From contig NC_013132.1 of assembly GCF_000024005.1 (NCBI RefSeq), forward strand, positions 5,574,001 to 5,638,000: 64,000 bases of DNA. The letters are read 5' to 3'. Position numbers and translations under genes: made by a program. The notes beneath the pieces are model-generated. The model was not told the origin of the DNA, did no database searches, and saw only the letters and a program-made list of their open reading frames with translations. Of this stretch, positions 54,787 through 63,179 are shown one piece after another. Positions within the stretch are counted from its first letter, which is position 1. Every line of letters starts with the position of its first letter. This stretch comes from Chitinophaga pinensis DSM 2588 (GTDB lineage: Bacteria; Bacteroidota; Bacteroidia; Chitinophagales; Chitinophagaceae).

Positions 54787-57700
54787 TCAGGCGGATTTTT
54801 TAGCAACAATTTGTTTAGACAATCTGTACAAGGACTCTTTGAATGCAAAGAAGAAAAGTGATTGCGGCAGCGGCTCTTCCTTATCGCGTGAACGCAGGTC
54901 ATTCAGTACCTTCCTGTAACTATCATAGATCAGCCCTTCTCCATTATCGATATCACCGTTCCAGCGCAGCAGTTCATACGTTTCTTTGAGATTTTTGATA
55001 TTGAACTCACCCAGGAAATCGATCACAACACGGTTGTTCAGGGTTTTCTCCAGGAAATTATTGAGATTTTCCAACACGGCTACATTCAATGGACTGGCAA
55101 TATTCTGTACATCGAGCAGCTGGAAAGCACCTTTTTCTGTCGTTCTCACTTTCTCTGCAAAAGCAGCTTCTTTCAGCGGATTAAAGCCGGGATGTACAAA
55201 CTCCGCCAGACTACTATACCGCTCCGTTTCTGACTTATCGGCCCTTGCATATAGGATAGAACCATTGGCAGTCACCTCCTTGGGATTGGCGTTTAATATC
55301 ACCTCAAATGAACGCTGTAACTGCTTGTCGGAATAAGTATTGATCAGCAGGCGCGTGAATTCTGCCAGCTCTTCTTTACCTCCGCCGCACAACAGGGAAA
55401 TATACTGGCTTCCCTTCCCGGTAAAAGACAGATATCTTGGTAATGGATATCCTTTCAGTTCCATAATCTCTATGATATGATAGACGATAGCGCTATAGTG
55501 TAAATACAGCACCGTCAGCATATCCGGCCGGCCAGTAGCGATAGAATCACTGAAACGGAACTCCTGATCATATCTGAATAATAAGCTGACCAGGTCATCT
55601 GAACGCAGGGTGCCATCTTCTTTTGCTTTCGTCAGAAACCGCGCCTCATTTGGTGGATAGATATTATTGGCACGCTGGTATTCAAAGTAATTGGTGATAA
55701 ATCCATTATCTTTCAACTTGCCATTAAATCCGCTTCCCCATAGGTCATTTCCTGCAAAACGGAAAGACGTACTGATATACTTGTCGCTCCGCTGACCGGA
55801 TGACTCCATGAACATCATCACGTCTGTCGTACCGCCACCGATATCCACGTTGACAATATTGGCCATATCGTGCAGGGCATTTTCAGTTTTGGTCAGGAAG
55901 AAATAAGGCGCTACAGACTCCGGTATAGCAGGCAATAACAGCGCTCCACTCCCATCAAAAACCTCATTGAAAGCAGCCTCCATCAGATTCCTCAGTTTCA
56001 GTTTGTTACCCTTATTCATACTCGATGGCAACGACCAGCCCAATTGCATCTTACCCAGATCGCCATTGTTCAATACCGTTTTTATCTTGATCTGTGCAAA
56101 CAACTGTTTCAGAAAGAACTTCACTCTGTTCTTATTCGCATGGCCATCATTATTTTCCAATAGCCATTTCAGATTGGTCGTGTAAATCACATCTCCCTGG
56201 GTTTCCTCCTGATCAATGTAATAACCGATATTAATATGGCTAAAAAGATCGTATTTAGAATCGTCTTCTTTCGCAAAACTGCTAATTTCACAGGTGGCAG
56301 TCTTAAAAGGGAAAGAAACAGGACTACGCCCCTTCTCCGTGATGACGGCCGGCAGGAATTCGCGTCTTAAAGTCTGGTCTATTGCCGGGAACTGTCCATA
56401 AAAAGCAAAACGTACACCCGGATGCGAATCATTACCCGGTGCATTCAGGAGTACCATCTGCTGATCTGCCTCCTCAATCGTAAAAGGCTGCGGCAACTCG
56501 GTGGCATTATCCATATAGGACACATGCGTATTAGAGGTACCAAAATCTATCGCAAAGGTGTAAGCCTTATGCTGGTTCAGACTGATGATCCTGTTCTCAA
56601 AATCAGGGATAATCAGGCCCTCACAGTTAATACCGGAAAGGTCTTTATAAGACAATTCGATATAATCGAAGGAGTCTTTTAATTTGTAGTATTTGGAACT
56701 GGCCGTTGCTCCTCCTTTATCAAAAACAGACCTCGGCAGCATCTTCTGCGGCAGTTCATTGCGGGCATGACTAAGCGTATTGTAGGTATAGAAATGCAGG
56801 GATACGCGTTCCGGTCCCTCCTGCTCTATACGGTTAGCCAGCAGGACATCATAATTCTTTAAAGCCTTTAACGCGGGCGCATCGCTTTCCACCTTGTAGA
56901 AAGGATAAATACCAAGCCCCATACGACACTCTACAATCGTTCCTTTGGGTTTGGCATACTCCTTTACAAAAAGGATCTCTTTAGCGCCTTTCTTATTTTT
57001 GATCGGTATTTTCAGCGTCACCTTTACCACCCCACTCGTCACGGTAATAGTCAGCGCATTCTTCAGATCCGAAAAGGTAAAGAAGTTGAAATACGCTTTC
57101 TTGATGGGAAGCAGGTATTTGAAATCACCCCGGAAACCAGAGAAAAACCTGTTATTATTTATATTGAAAGGAACTTCCAGCAGGTAATCCTCCAGCAGAT
57201 CTTCTGTAGTGATAAAAGGATAGCTCACAGCGGTACCACTACCCTGTGGCAATTTACGTTCATACAGCGGTATGGAACGATGATACAGATCACGGATGAT
57301 CGTACTGGGATTCCAGGGTATGTTTTGTTCCAGATAGTCCCCGCTGATGTTCATTCCATTGATCAGTACCAGTGGCGGATAGACCTGTACTTCCTCATTC
57401 TTTTCGTTGAACTGCCTGTTGTATTTGTCAACAGTCGCATTGATGATAAAGTCGCTGTATTTCTGTACTTTTTCCTGCTCCTTTCCTTCTTTCAGACGAT
57501 GATAATGCAATCCACCGATAGTCAGGTGTTTGTTATCAATATTCGTCATAATCGTACTGTATTCGTCATCCAGCACAGCAGACGGACTGATGATCCTGTC
57601 CTGCTGTAAAAGATGCGAAAAACGCTTACTGCCGGCAACTGCCTTATTAATATATTTCCTCAAACCAGCTGCTTTCCTGAAGGCTTCCGGTTGCTGTCTG

Positions 57701-58371
57701 CATAATGTGAAGAGATAAGTCACAAACTCTTCATCCCGCAGGTGCAAGGCACGGGTATCCTTATCAAAAAAGACGTCTCCGTCAGCACTCTGTGGGATAT
57801 TGATGATGGCACCGTCCCTGATCTTACGGCTCCAGTTAGGACTGGTAAAGAACAGGGTTAAGGGAGAAGTCCCGCCCAGCAACGTATTCTCATAAAAAAT
57901 AAGAAAAATGCTGCCGGTGTTGGTGAAGGCGCCGTTGTCTTTATCAAAGAAGATCTGTTCCAGGGACTTACCCAGCAGGTAATTTGGATGTTTCTCCCCT
58001 TTTTGCTTCAGCTTGTCTATGTTCTCCGTTACCAGCCATTCCTTGAACCAGATCTTTTTACCAGGACCGATATCCTCCGGACGACTGCTGAAAATAAGCT
58101 GCAGGACATCCAGGCAGTCGGATACCAGCTGGTGGTAGATGGTGTTGCCTTCAAGACTGATATTATCAGCAGCGAGGATATTAAAAGCCGTGTCAAACAG
58201 CTCCATTCTCGCGAGTGGAGAAGGAATAGCGGTGCCTGCCTTGGAAGATCCCTTGGAGGCCGTAATATTCTCTACTTCAAAACTTTCGGTATTGATACCG
58301 GTACTGGGCGTCCAGCATTTAATTTCGTTAGGGTTATATCCCTTATATTTTCTAAAGATATGCGGCGTCAT
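54787..58371 (-). CDS. Giant actin/Hsp70-fold ATPase with 600-residue novel N-terminal region
   Basis: A 1194-residue protein. The C-terminal half has the phosphate-1 motif AIDFGTSNTHVSYMDN (607-622), the phosphate-2 motif VDIGGGTTDVMMF (842-854) and a likely adenosine loop YLSFTGKGSQYISLL near 990-1005. This defines the actin/Hsp70/FtsA nucleotide-binding fold. The first 600 residues match no domain I know and contain mixed alpha/beta segments. There is no signal peptide or membrane helix, so it is cytoplasmic. It lies 11 bases after the tubulin-like gene and 1 base before the coiled-coil gene. It could be a polymer-forming or chaperone-like ATPase that works with the tubulin-like protein. 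Function is inferred only from fold and context. Confidence 0.85.
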   Translation of the reverse strand: MTPHIFRKYKGYNPNEIKCWTPSTGINTESFEVENITASKGSSKAGTAIPSPLARMELFDTAFNILAADNISLEGNTIYHQLVSDCLDVLQLIFSSRPEDIGPGKKIWFKEWLVTENIDKLKQKGEKHPNYLLGKSLEQIFFDKDNGAFTNTGSIFLIFYENTLLGGTSPLTLFFTSPNWSRKIRDGAIINIPQSADGDVFFDKDTRALHLRDEEFVTYLFTLCRQQPEAFRKAAGLRKYINKAVAGSKRFSHLLQQDRIISPSAVLDDEYSTIMTNIDNKHLTIGGLHYHRLKEGKEQEKVQKYSDFIINATVDKYNRQFNEKNEEVQVYPPLVLINGMNISGDYLEQNIPWNPSTIIRDLYHRSIPLYERKLPQGSGTAVSYPFITTEDLLEDYLLEVPFNINNNRFFSGFRGDFKYLLPIKKAYFNFFTFSDLKNALTITVTSGVVKVTLKIPIKNKKGAKEILFVKEYAKPKGTIVECRMGLGIYPFYKVESDAPALKALKNYDVLLANRIEQEGPERVSLHFYTYNTLSHARNELPQKMLPRSVFDKGGATASSKYYKLKDSFDYIELSYKDLSGINCEGLIIPDFENRIISLNQHKAYTFAIDFGTSNTHVSYMDNATELPQPFTIEEADQQMVLLNAPGNDSHPGVRFAFYGQFPAIDQTLRREFLPAVITEKGRSPVSFPFKTATCEISSFAKEDDSKYDLFSHINIGYYIDQEETQGDVIYTTNLKWLLENNDGHANKNRVKFFLKQLFAQIKIKTVLNNGDLGKMQLGWSLPSSMNKGNKLKLRNLMEAAFNEVFDGSGALLLPAIPESVAPYFFLTKTENALHDMANIVNVDIGGGTTDVMMFMESSGQRSDKYISTSFRFAGNDLWGSGFNGKLKDNGFITNYFEYQRANNIYPPNEARFLTKAKEDGTLRSDDLVSLLFRYDQEFRFSDSIATGRPDMLTVLYLHYSAIVYHIIEIMELKGYPLPRYLSFTGKGSQYISLLCGGGKEELAEFTRLLINTYSDKQLQRSFEVILNANPKEVTANGSILYARADKSETERYSSLAEFVHPGFNPLKEAAFAEKVRTTEKGAFQLLDVQNIASPLNVAVLENLNNFLEKTLNNRVVIDFLGEFNIKNLKETYELLRWNGDIDNGEGLIYDSYRKVLNDLRSRDKEEPLPQSLFFFAFKESLYRLSKQIVAKKSA

Positions 58372-58382
58372 AATAGCTCAAT

Positions 58383-59897
58383 TTAGTTCATGGATGGCAG
58401 GGATTCCAGTTTAGAAAAACACTCGGCGGCTACCCTGTTCATCAGCTTCAGGAAACGTTTCTCCTTTTCTGTGTCGGGGATGCTTTTCTTCAGTTCGTCT
58501 TCGATCACGCCAAACTTAGTTTTCAAAAACGACTCTGTGATACCGCCATTCTTTACGATACCGAGAATCTTCACCACTTCAATGGGTTTCCCTCTTACCA
58601 TGGAATTGAAGTCAAGGTCTTCCCCTACGTTGAAAGGCTGAAATTTGCGCTCATTGTCCATCATTTCTTTCAGCCAGGACATATAATGTTCGCGGAAGAA
58701 GGTATTCAGGTGCTGAAAGAAGATATCATTCTTCATTCTCGTTCCCAGTTCCAGCTCCTTGTAGAAAGATTCATTGCTGAACCGTGGAATCACTTCCAGA
58801 AATAGCTTTTTTGCATATGTAAACAGGGTCAGCGGCTCCATGATGGTCGACCTTGTTTTATCGAAGAAATGACGCACATCTATGACCTGGTCTTCCTGTT
58901 TAATACCGAAGTCGTAATACTCCGTTTTATCACGTGCGTTAAACGAATCATCTGACCTGTTCACAAAATCGACGATTGCCGTAGCGCCCAATAGTTCGAG
59001 CAGATGGGCATTGTTCTTCTGTTCTTCTCCTCCCTCCTTGTTTTCGTATTGTTTCAGGGGATGGTCCCATAGCTGGTAAAAACAGTTGATCTTTCCCTTC
59101 AGGTATTTGGAGTAATAGGTCAGGGCTGCCTCTGTTTTAGAGTCAAAACGGTCAGAGTTAATCGCGCTCTTTTTATCATCCGATACCTTGTAATACGGCA
59201 TCACGGTCAGTGCGCCAAATACATTATTCCGCAGGCGTTCTTCTTCCTGCAAAAGTCTGACCAGTTGTGGAAAACCGGAAGATCCGGTACCACCGAAAAT
59301 GGAACTGATGATAAAGATCCTGTCATGCTCCCCAATGCTTTTCATGACAAACTTGAACTCCTTGGTGGAGGCCAGATTGTTAAATACCACACAGCCGATA
59401 TTGGGATTGCCTTTGAAGCCCATATCCAGGCGCAGATTCAGTTCTGTATGGCTATAGTCCGGGTGACCGGCAGGCGTGTTATCATACAGCGCCTCCAGGA
59501 AGTCCATATTGATATCCCCGACCAGTTCTTCGTCAGGATCGATGTATTTGATGAAAGAGGTCTCCAGGTTGTCAAACTGTAACTGGAAAGAGTCTTCCAG
59601 TCGCTCTGTAGTCCCGCTTTCCGGTTTGATGGAACTCAGGGTATTCAGGTTGGCGTTGAAGAAACCTTCGCGGGTATCTTCACGGTCACCATAACCTTTT
59701 GTACGGATCAGTTTATACGACTCAAGCGCTTTCAAAGTACGGGAGGTATCCGCATTCTTTGCATCCACATCTATGATGATGGGAATGATTTTATTCGTAT
59801 TATTCAGCTTCACACCCGATGCCAGCAGCATAGTCAGGGAGCGCAGTACCCTGGCTCCGGTGCCGCCAACACCGAAAACAAATATGTTCCTTGTCAT
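58383..59897 (-). CDS. Tubulin/FtsZ-superfamily protein (Tubulin_2-like)
   Basis: A 504-residue cytoplasmic protein. The N-terminus FVFGVGGTGARVLRSL (6-21) is a Rossmann-type glycine loop of tubulin-like GTPases. IDVDAKNAD (42-50) fits the T2 loop. FGGTGSSGFPQL (201-212) is the tubulin signature loop, close to the G-G-G-T-G-[ST]-G of FtsZ. It differs from housekeeping FtsZ, being longer and having an acidic insert after residue 90, and resembles the tubulin-like proteins outside FtsZ. A role in GTP-dependent assembly is inferred. It is separated by 11 bases from the actin-like gene, so the two are probably made together. Confidence 0.85.
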   Translation of the reverse strand: MTRNIFVFGVGGTGARVLRSLTMLLASGVKLNNTNKIIPIIIDVDAKNADTSRTLKALESYKLIRTKGYGDREDTREGFFNANLNTLSSIKPESGTTERLEDSFQLQFDNLETSFIKYIDPDEELVGDINMDFLEALYDNTPAGHPDYSHTELNLRLDMGFKGNPNIGCVVFNNLASTKEFKFVMKSIGEHDRIFIISSIFGGTGSSGFPQLVRLLQEEERLRNNVFGALTVMPYYKVSDDKKSAINSDRFDSKTEAALTYYSKYLKGKINCFYQLWDHPLKQYENKEGGEEQKNNAHLLELLGATAIVDFVNRSDDSFNARDKTEYYDFGIKQEDQVIDVRHFFDKTRSTIMEPLTLFTYAKKLFLEVIPRFSNESFYKELELGTRMKNDIFFQHLNTFFREHYMSWLKEMMDNERKFQPFNVGEDLDFNSMVRGKPIEVVKILGIVKNGGITESFLKTKFGVIEDELKKSIPDTEKEKRFLKLMNRVAAECFSKLESLPSMN

Positions 59898-59918
59898 ATA
59901 CGACAGTTTATACAGGTA

Positions 59919-60290
59919 TTAAAATGGAGTTCTTTTAGCGAATATGGACGCGCGTTTAAAAAGCAGCGAAAGGAGTACAAAATAGACCACTGCATACAGG
60001 GCATTGATCATGGAGAAAGCGAACATATAAGCGTCCGCATCATCCTCCGTACCGTTTCTCGCCTGACTATAAGCCAGTCCGGAGGCGATCAGGGCCAGTA
60101 AGACCATCGTGATCAGCCAGTGTTTCTGTTTATCCCATACAGGTCTCCATCGACCCAGCAGCAGGTAAAATATAAGTGCAAATATGACAGACAAAATAAT
60201 GGTAAAAAGACCTACGGATGGAAAGATGGTTGTTGCATAGACGGGGTTACTATTCTTACCACCAAGTAGCTCGTACAATAAACTAAACAT
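59919..60290 (-). CDS. Small polytopic membrane protein of the tubulin/actin-like operon
   Basis: A 123-residue protein with three predicted membrane helices: VGLFTIILSVIFALIFYLLLG, WLITMVLLALIASGLAY and FAFSMINALYAVVYFVLLSLL. The loops are short and basic (RWRPVWDKQKHW). No family was recognised. It lies 6 bases after the VWA-like lipoprotein gene and 21 before the tubulin-like gene. Confidence 0.78.
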   Translation of the reverse strand: MFSLLYELLGGKNSNPVYATTIFPSVGLFTIILSVIFALIFYLLLGRWRPVWDKQKHWLITMVLLALIASGLAYSQARNGTEDDADAYMFAFSMINALYAVVYFVLLSLLFKRASIFAKRTPF

Positions 60291-60296
60291 GACAGA

Positions 60297-61592
60297 TTAT
60301 TTTTTTATGGGTATGGAAATATCAATATAGTCCTGGTTGTTGTTTTGGTATGCTTCTCTGACACCGTCAATTAAATGTTGCAGTGCAAATGTTTTGCCGT
60401 CGATGTCCGTAACTTTTGAATCATCCATGATCGATAAGGCCCTGTAAGAGGTATCATATTGTAAGGGAAGATGAAGCGTAACATTACCCGACTGGTAAAC
60501 GTTATTGATTCTTAATACAAAGACGTGCGTTCCTTTCTGCACCCCGGCGCGCTCCGACTTCTTGAGTTTTCCGATGTCGATATTCTTTGCGAGGAGGATC
60601 TTTTCAATACTATAATCCAGGTTATCGGCCTGCTTCTTCAGATGCTGCCTGAGATAAGTGGTATCTTTTGCATATGCCGGCAAAGAAGACAGGTCTGTCG
60701 CGATGGCAAACACACAAGGTTTTTTAGCCGACGCGCTTACGTCTTTAAGACCATCCTCACCTACAGCCCAATCGCCCTCTCTCAGATAATTAAAGAGAAT
60801 ATTCCCTCCTTTTACGGGCTCTCCGAACAGACCAAAATCCATCGCCATCGTGTAAGGTTGCAGGCTTTCCAGGTCATTCAGCTGGTTATTGAAATGCGAA
60901 AGCAGTTCCCTGTTGCCAATCACCCACATATAGTAGGGACGGGATACATTCCCCTTTATGGGAATGACTTTATTCTGATAAGTATAATAGTTCCCGACGA
61001 AGCTGGAATTAAAACCATATACCATTGCACACATGTGCTTATGCTGCTTGAGATCAAGGAAAGACTTTGTCATGGTCGCCTTCAGTTCCCCTTCGGCATT
61101 GTCCCTGTTGATATTTTCATTGCCTTTCTGACGCAGTACCGCGTCCGGGTAAGACAATATACAATCCGACACAAAGATGGAGATATCATTGGAATCAGTA
61201 TGCTGCGCGATCATTTCAAAGATCTTGTGCATTTCCGAACTTTTGCTCTTTGTAGGATGCCCTGTTGAAATGGCATTAATAAATTGCTGTGTGCTACCAC
61301 TAAAGGGAACGATAGAATCCGCTATATAATAGTTATGTAGTTTCAGCTTTCCGGAATCTACTTTTCCCTCGATGTTTACCAGCAGGTTAGGAATGCGCTT
61401 TCTGAAATCAGTTGAGCCCTGTAAGTAACCGGCCATACTGCCGGATGTTTCCATAAAAAAATTGATTTTAACTATTTTCTTCTTCGCCTGATGTGGTTCA
61501 TTTTTGCCTTTTGGAGGATCACCGCCACCACAGCCCACAATGATTACGGCAATCAATAACAGCGATAGTAAAGCAATAGCATACTTACTCAT
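60297..61592 (-). CDS. VWA-like lipoprotein, first gene of the tubulin/actin-like operon
   Basis: The start MSKYAIALLSLLLIAVIIVGC (61592) gives a clear lipoprotein signal with the lipid-anchored C21; an upstream in-frame Met is less likely. In this 431-residue protein the segment INFFMETSGSMAGYL (43-57) resembles the VWA metal-site motif DxSGS but has Glu48 instead of Asp. ISIFVSDCILSYP looks like the third VWA loop. The residues after the anchor are GGGDPP, with no Asp at +2, so outer-membrane or periplasmic-face anchoring is plausible. It may be an adhesion or scaffold factor on the envelope side of the system. Confidence 0.8.
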   Translation of the reverse strand: MSKYAIALLSLLLIAVIIVGCGGGDPPKGKNEPHQAKKKIVKINFFMETSGSMAGYLQGSTDFRKRIPNLLVNIEGKVDSGKLKLHNYYIADSIVPFSGSTQQFINAISTGHPTKSKSSEMHKIFEMIAQHTDSNDISIFVSDCILSYPDAVLRQKGNENINRDNAEGELKATMTKSFLDLKQHKHMCAMVYGFNSSFVGNYYTYQNKVIPIKGNVSRPYYMWVIGNRELLSHFNNQLNDLESLQPYTMAMDFGLFGEPVKGGNILFNYLREGDWAVGEDGLKDVSASAKKPCVFAIATDLSSLPAYAKDTTYLRQHLKKQADNLDYSIEKILLAKNIDIGKLKKSERAGVQKGTHVFVLRINNVYQSGNVTLHLPLQYDTSYRALSIMDDSKVTDIDGKTFALQHLIDGVREAYQNNNQDYIDISIPIKK

Positions 61593-61627
61593 GAAGTGGA
61601 TTTTTAACACAGAAATAGAAGGGGTAC

Positions 61628-61658
61628 CATAAATAAGGGATACACACAAATTGTTCAA
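61628..61658 (-). promoter_or_regulatory. Possible promoter of the tubulin/actin-like operon
   Basis: On the - strand TTG (61658-61656) and TATTTATG (61635-61628) are 20 bases apart, an imperfect match to the Bacteroidota -33/-7 elements, 36 bases before the start codon. Confidence 0.3.
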
Positions 61659-61769
61659 TAGCAAAAATCACATGATAAAACACCGGGGTTGCTACACAGG
61701 AGGTGCTTTTAATGATTTACATGAAATTTCTCTACTGAGATAACGGGCACAATGATAAGGATAAAGGAT

Positions 61770-61827
61770 GTTAAATTAGTTAATGCGCTGTTAAAAGGGG
61801 ATTTTTCCCCGGTTAATCCCGTGTTAA
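61770..61827 (-). promoter_or_regulatory. Phased TTAAC tracts upstream of the tubulin/actin-like operon
   Basis: GTTAA (TTAAC on the - strand) at 61770, 61779, 61790, 61812 and 61823, spaced 9, 11, 22 and 11 bases, 180-235 bases upstream of the VWA lipoprotein start. The 61593-61886 gap otherwise shows no gene. Confidence 0.4.
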
Positions 61828-61846
61828 AAACAATAAGATAAGGTCT

Positions 61847-61867
61847 GTAAAAAGTGGACTTTTACAA
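61847..61867 (-). terminator. Hairpin downstream of the SnoaL-like gene
   Basis: TGTAAAA and TTTTACA, 7 bases apart, lie 20 bases after the SnoaL-like stop on the - strand. The stem is AT-rich and weak, so it may equally be an operator. Confidence 0.3.
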
Positions 61868-61886
61868 CGAATAAATGATACCTATT

Positions 61887-62258
61887 TTAATGATCAGCAG
61901 CCAGTTCCTGTTTCTTCTCCATCAGGTAATTGGTCAGCTGTCTGATCTTCCCGTCCTCCATATGAAACACATCACAAAAGGCTGCCTCCAGCGTGCTGCC
62001 GTCTTTTCTTTTTGACAGTACCTTCCCTTCCGCTACCACAATATTGTCCTCCTCAATCAGTCTTGTTACGAAGATCTCCGGATCCGGTTCAAAAGCATCA
62101 TCCTCCATCTCCCTGTCAAAAGCACCTTTACCTGCCAGCTGGTAAAATCCCGGCATCTCCCAGAGCACATCATCTGTCAGACAGGACATGACCATCTCAT
62201 GATCTTTTTTCCTGAACCCTTCCATATAACGGGTCACGGTTTGCTTGTTTGTTGTCAT
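61887..62258 (-). CDS. SnoaL/NTF2-like protein
   Basis: A 123-residue cytoplasmic protein from the start MTTNKQTVTRYMEGF (62258), preferred over a Met 19 codons earlier whose extra residues are basic and out of family. The cone-shaped NTF2-like fold is indicated by VTRYMEGFRKKDHEMVMSCLTDDVLWEMPG, EDNIVVAEGKVLSKRKDGSTLEAAFCDVFHMEDGKIRQLTNYL. Members are small-molecule isomerases, hydrolases or binding proteins, and this one cannot be placed further. It is divergent from the ROK gene. Confidence 0.85.
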   Translation of the reverse strand: MTTNKQTVTRYMEGFRKKDHEMVMSCLTDDVLWEMPGFYQLAGKGAFDREMEDDAFEPDPEIFVTRLIEEDNIVVAEGKVLSKRKDGSTLEAAFCDVFHMEDGKIRQLTNYLMEKKQELAADH

Positions 62259-62369
62259 ATTGCATTTTCTTTTAGTTAATATAATGATTTTCCGTCGCTT
62301 AACCATGAGTAGCAAAAGACAGGCCCAGTATTTGTGACAATACGGGCATCACCAAACAAACGCAACACA

Positions 62370-63107
62370 ATGGCATCATCCGATCACATACTGGCTATAG
62401 ATGTTGGTGGTTCCCATATCAAAGGCACTATCCTCAACAGCAAAGGCGAATGGCAGATGGACTATAAAAGACTGCCTACTCCCAAGGGCGCGAAGCCCAA
62501 AGACGTTTTAGAAACGATCAGCGCGCTGGTAAAAGACATGCCGGCTTATGACAAGATCTCCGTCGGTTTTCCCGGTTATGTGCGCAACGGTATTGTATAT
62601 ACCGCCCCCAACCTGGGGAATCCCAACTGGAAGGATATCGACCTTGGTCAACAGATCGCCGACCTGCTTAAGAAACCCGTCCGCCTGGTCAATGATGCAG
62701 ACCAGCTGGGACTGGGTGTCGTTTCCGGCAAAGGCTATGAACTGGCAGTAACCCTGGGTACGGGGTTCGGTACCGCCCTGCTGATCGACGGTTACCTGTT
62801 GCCGCATCTGGAGCTGGCACACCATCCTGTCACCAAAGAGCATGATTACGACGAATACATCGGTAATAAGGCCCTGGAAGAAGAAGGTAAGGAGAAGTGG
62901 AACAAGAGGATGGAAAAGGTACTACAGATCCTTAAAACGGTGTTTAATTACGATCGTTTGTATATAGGTGGCGGCAGTGCCGACGAACTGACTTTTCCGC
63001 TGGACGATAACATCCATATTTTTACCAACAAGGATGGCATCAAAGGCGGCGCCAGACTATGGGATATGGAAGACAAATATCATATCACGACCAATTATCC
63101 GAAATAA
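62370..63107 (+). CDS. ROK-family polyphosphate glucokinase-like sugar kinase
   Basis: A 245-residue kinase from ATG 62370; a GTG at 62334 would add 12 residues before the first strand. The ATP/phosphate loop AIDVGGSHIKGTILN (9-23), KISVGFPGYVRNG, VNDADQLGLG and LGTGFGTALLIDG are those of the ROK/polyphosphate glucokinase group. It probably phosphorylates glucose with polyphosphate or ATP. The length fits the short PPGK-type enzymes. It ends before a strong hairpin shared with the convergent SusD gene. Confidence 0.88.
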   Translation: MASSDHILAIDVGGSHIKGTILNSKGEWQMDYKRLPTPKGAKPKDVLETISALVKDMPAYDKISVGFPGYVRNGIVYTAPNLGNPNWKDIDLGQQIADLLKKPVRLVNDADQLGLGVVSGKGYELAVTLGTGFGTALLIDGYLLPHLELAHHPVTKEHDYDEYIGNKALEEEGKEKWNKRMEKVLQILKTVFNYDRLYIGGGSADELTFPLDDNIHIFTNKDGIKGGARLWDMEDKYHITTNYPK

Positions 63108-63136
63108 GAATTGTCATTTCTTTATTTCCGAAATAT

Positions 63137-63164
63137 AAAAGGGTACTCTTGCGAGTACCCTTTT
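63137..63164. terminator. Bidirectional terminator between the ROK kinase and SusD genes
   Basis: AAAAGGGTACTC (63137-63148) and GAGTACCCTTTT (63153-63164) form a perfect 12-bp stem with a TTGC loop and flanking A/T runs, so it can act on both strands. Confidence 0.88.
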
Positions 63165-63179
63165 TGACTAAACAAAACA

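Noticed and set aside
58383..59897. Housekeeping FtsZ
   Set aside because: The protein is longer than FtsZ, has divergent loops, and its neighbours are not the division and cell wall (dcw) genes.
61797..61810. GGGGA-TTTT-TCCCC palindrome as a terminator
   Set aside because: The stem is only 5 bp and it sits upstream of the operon it would affect, between TTAAC tracts.
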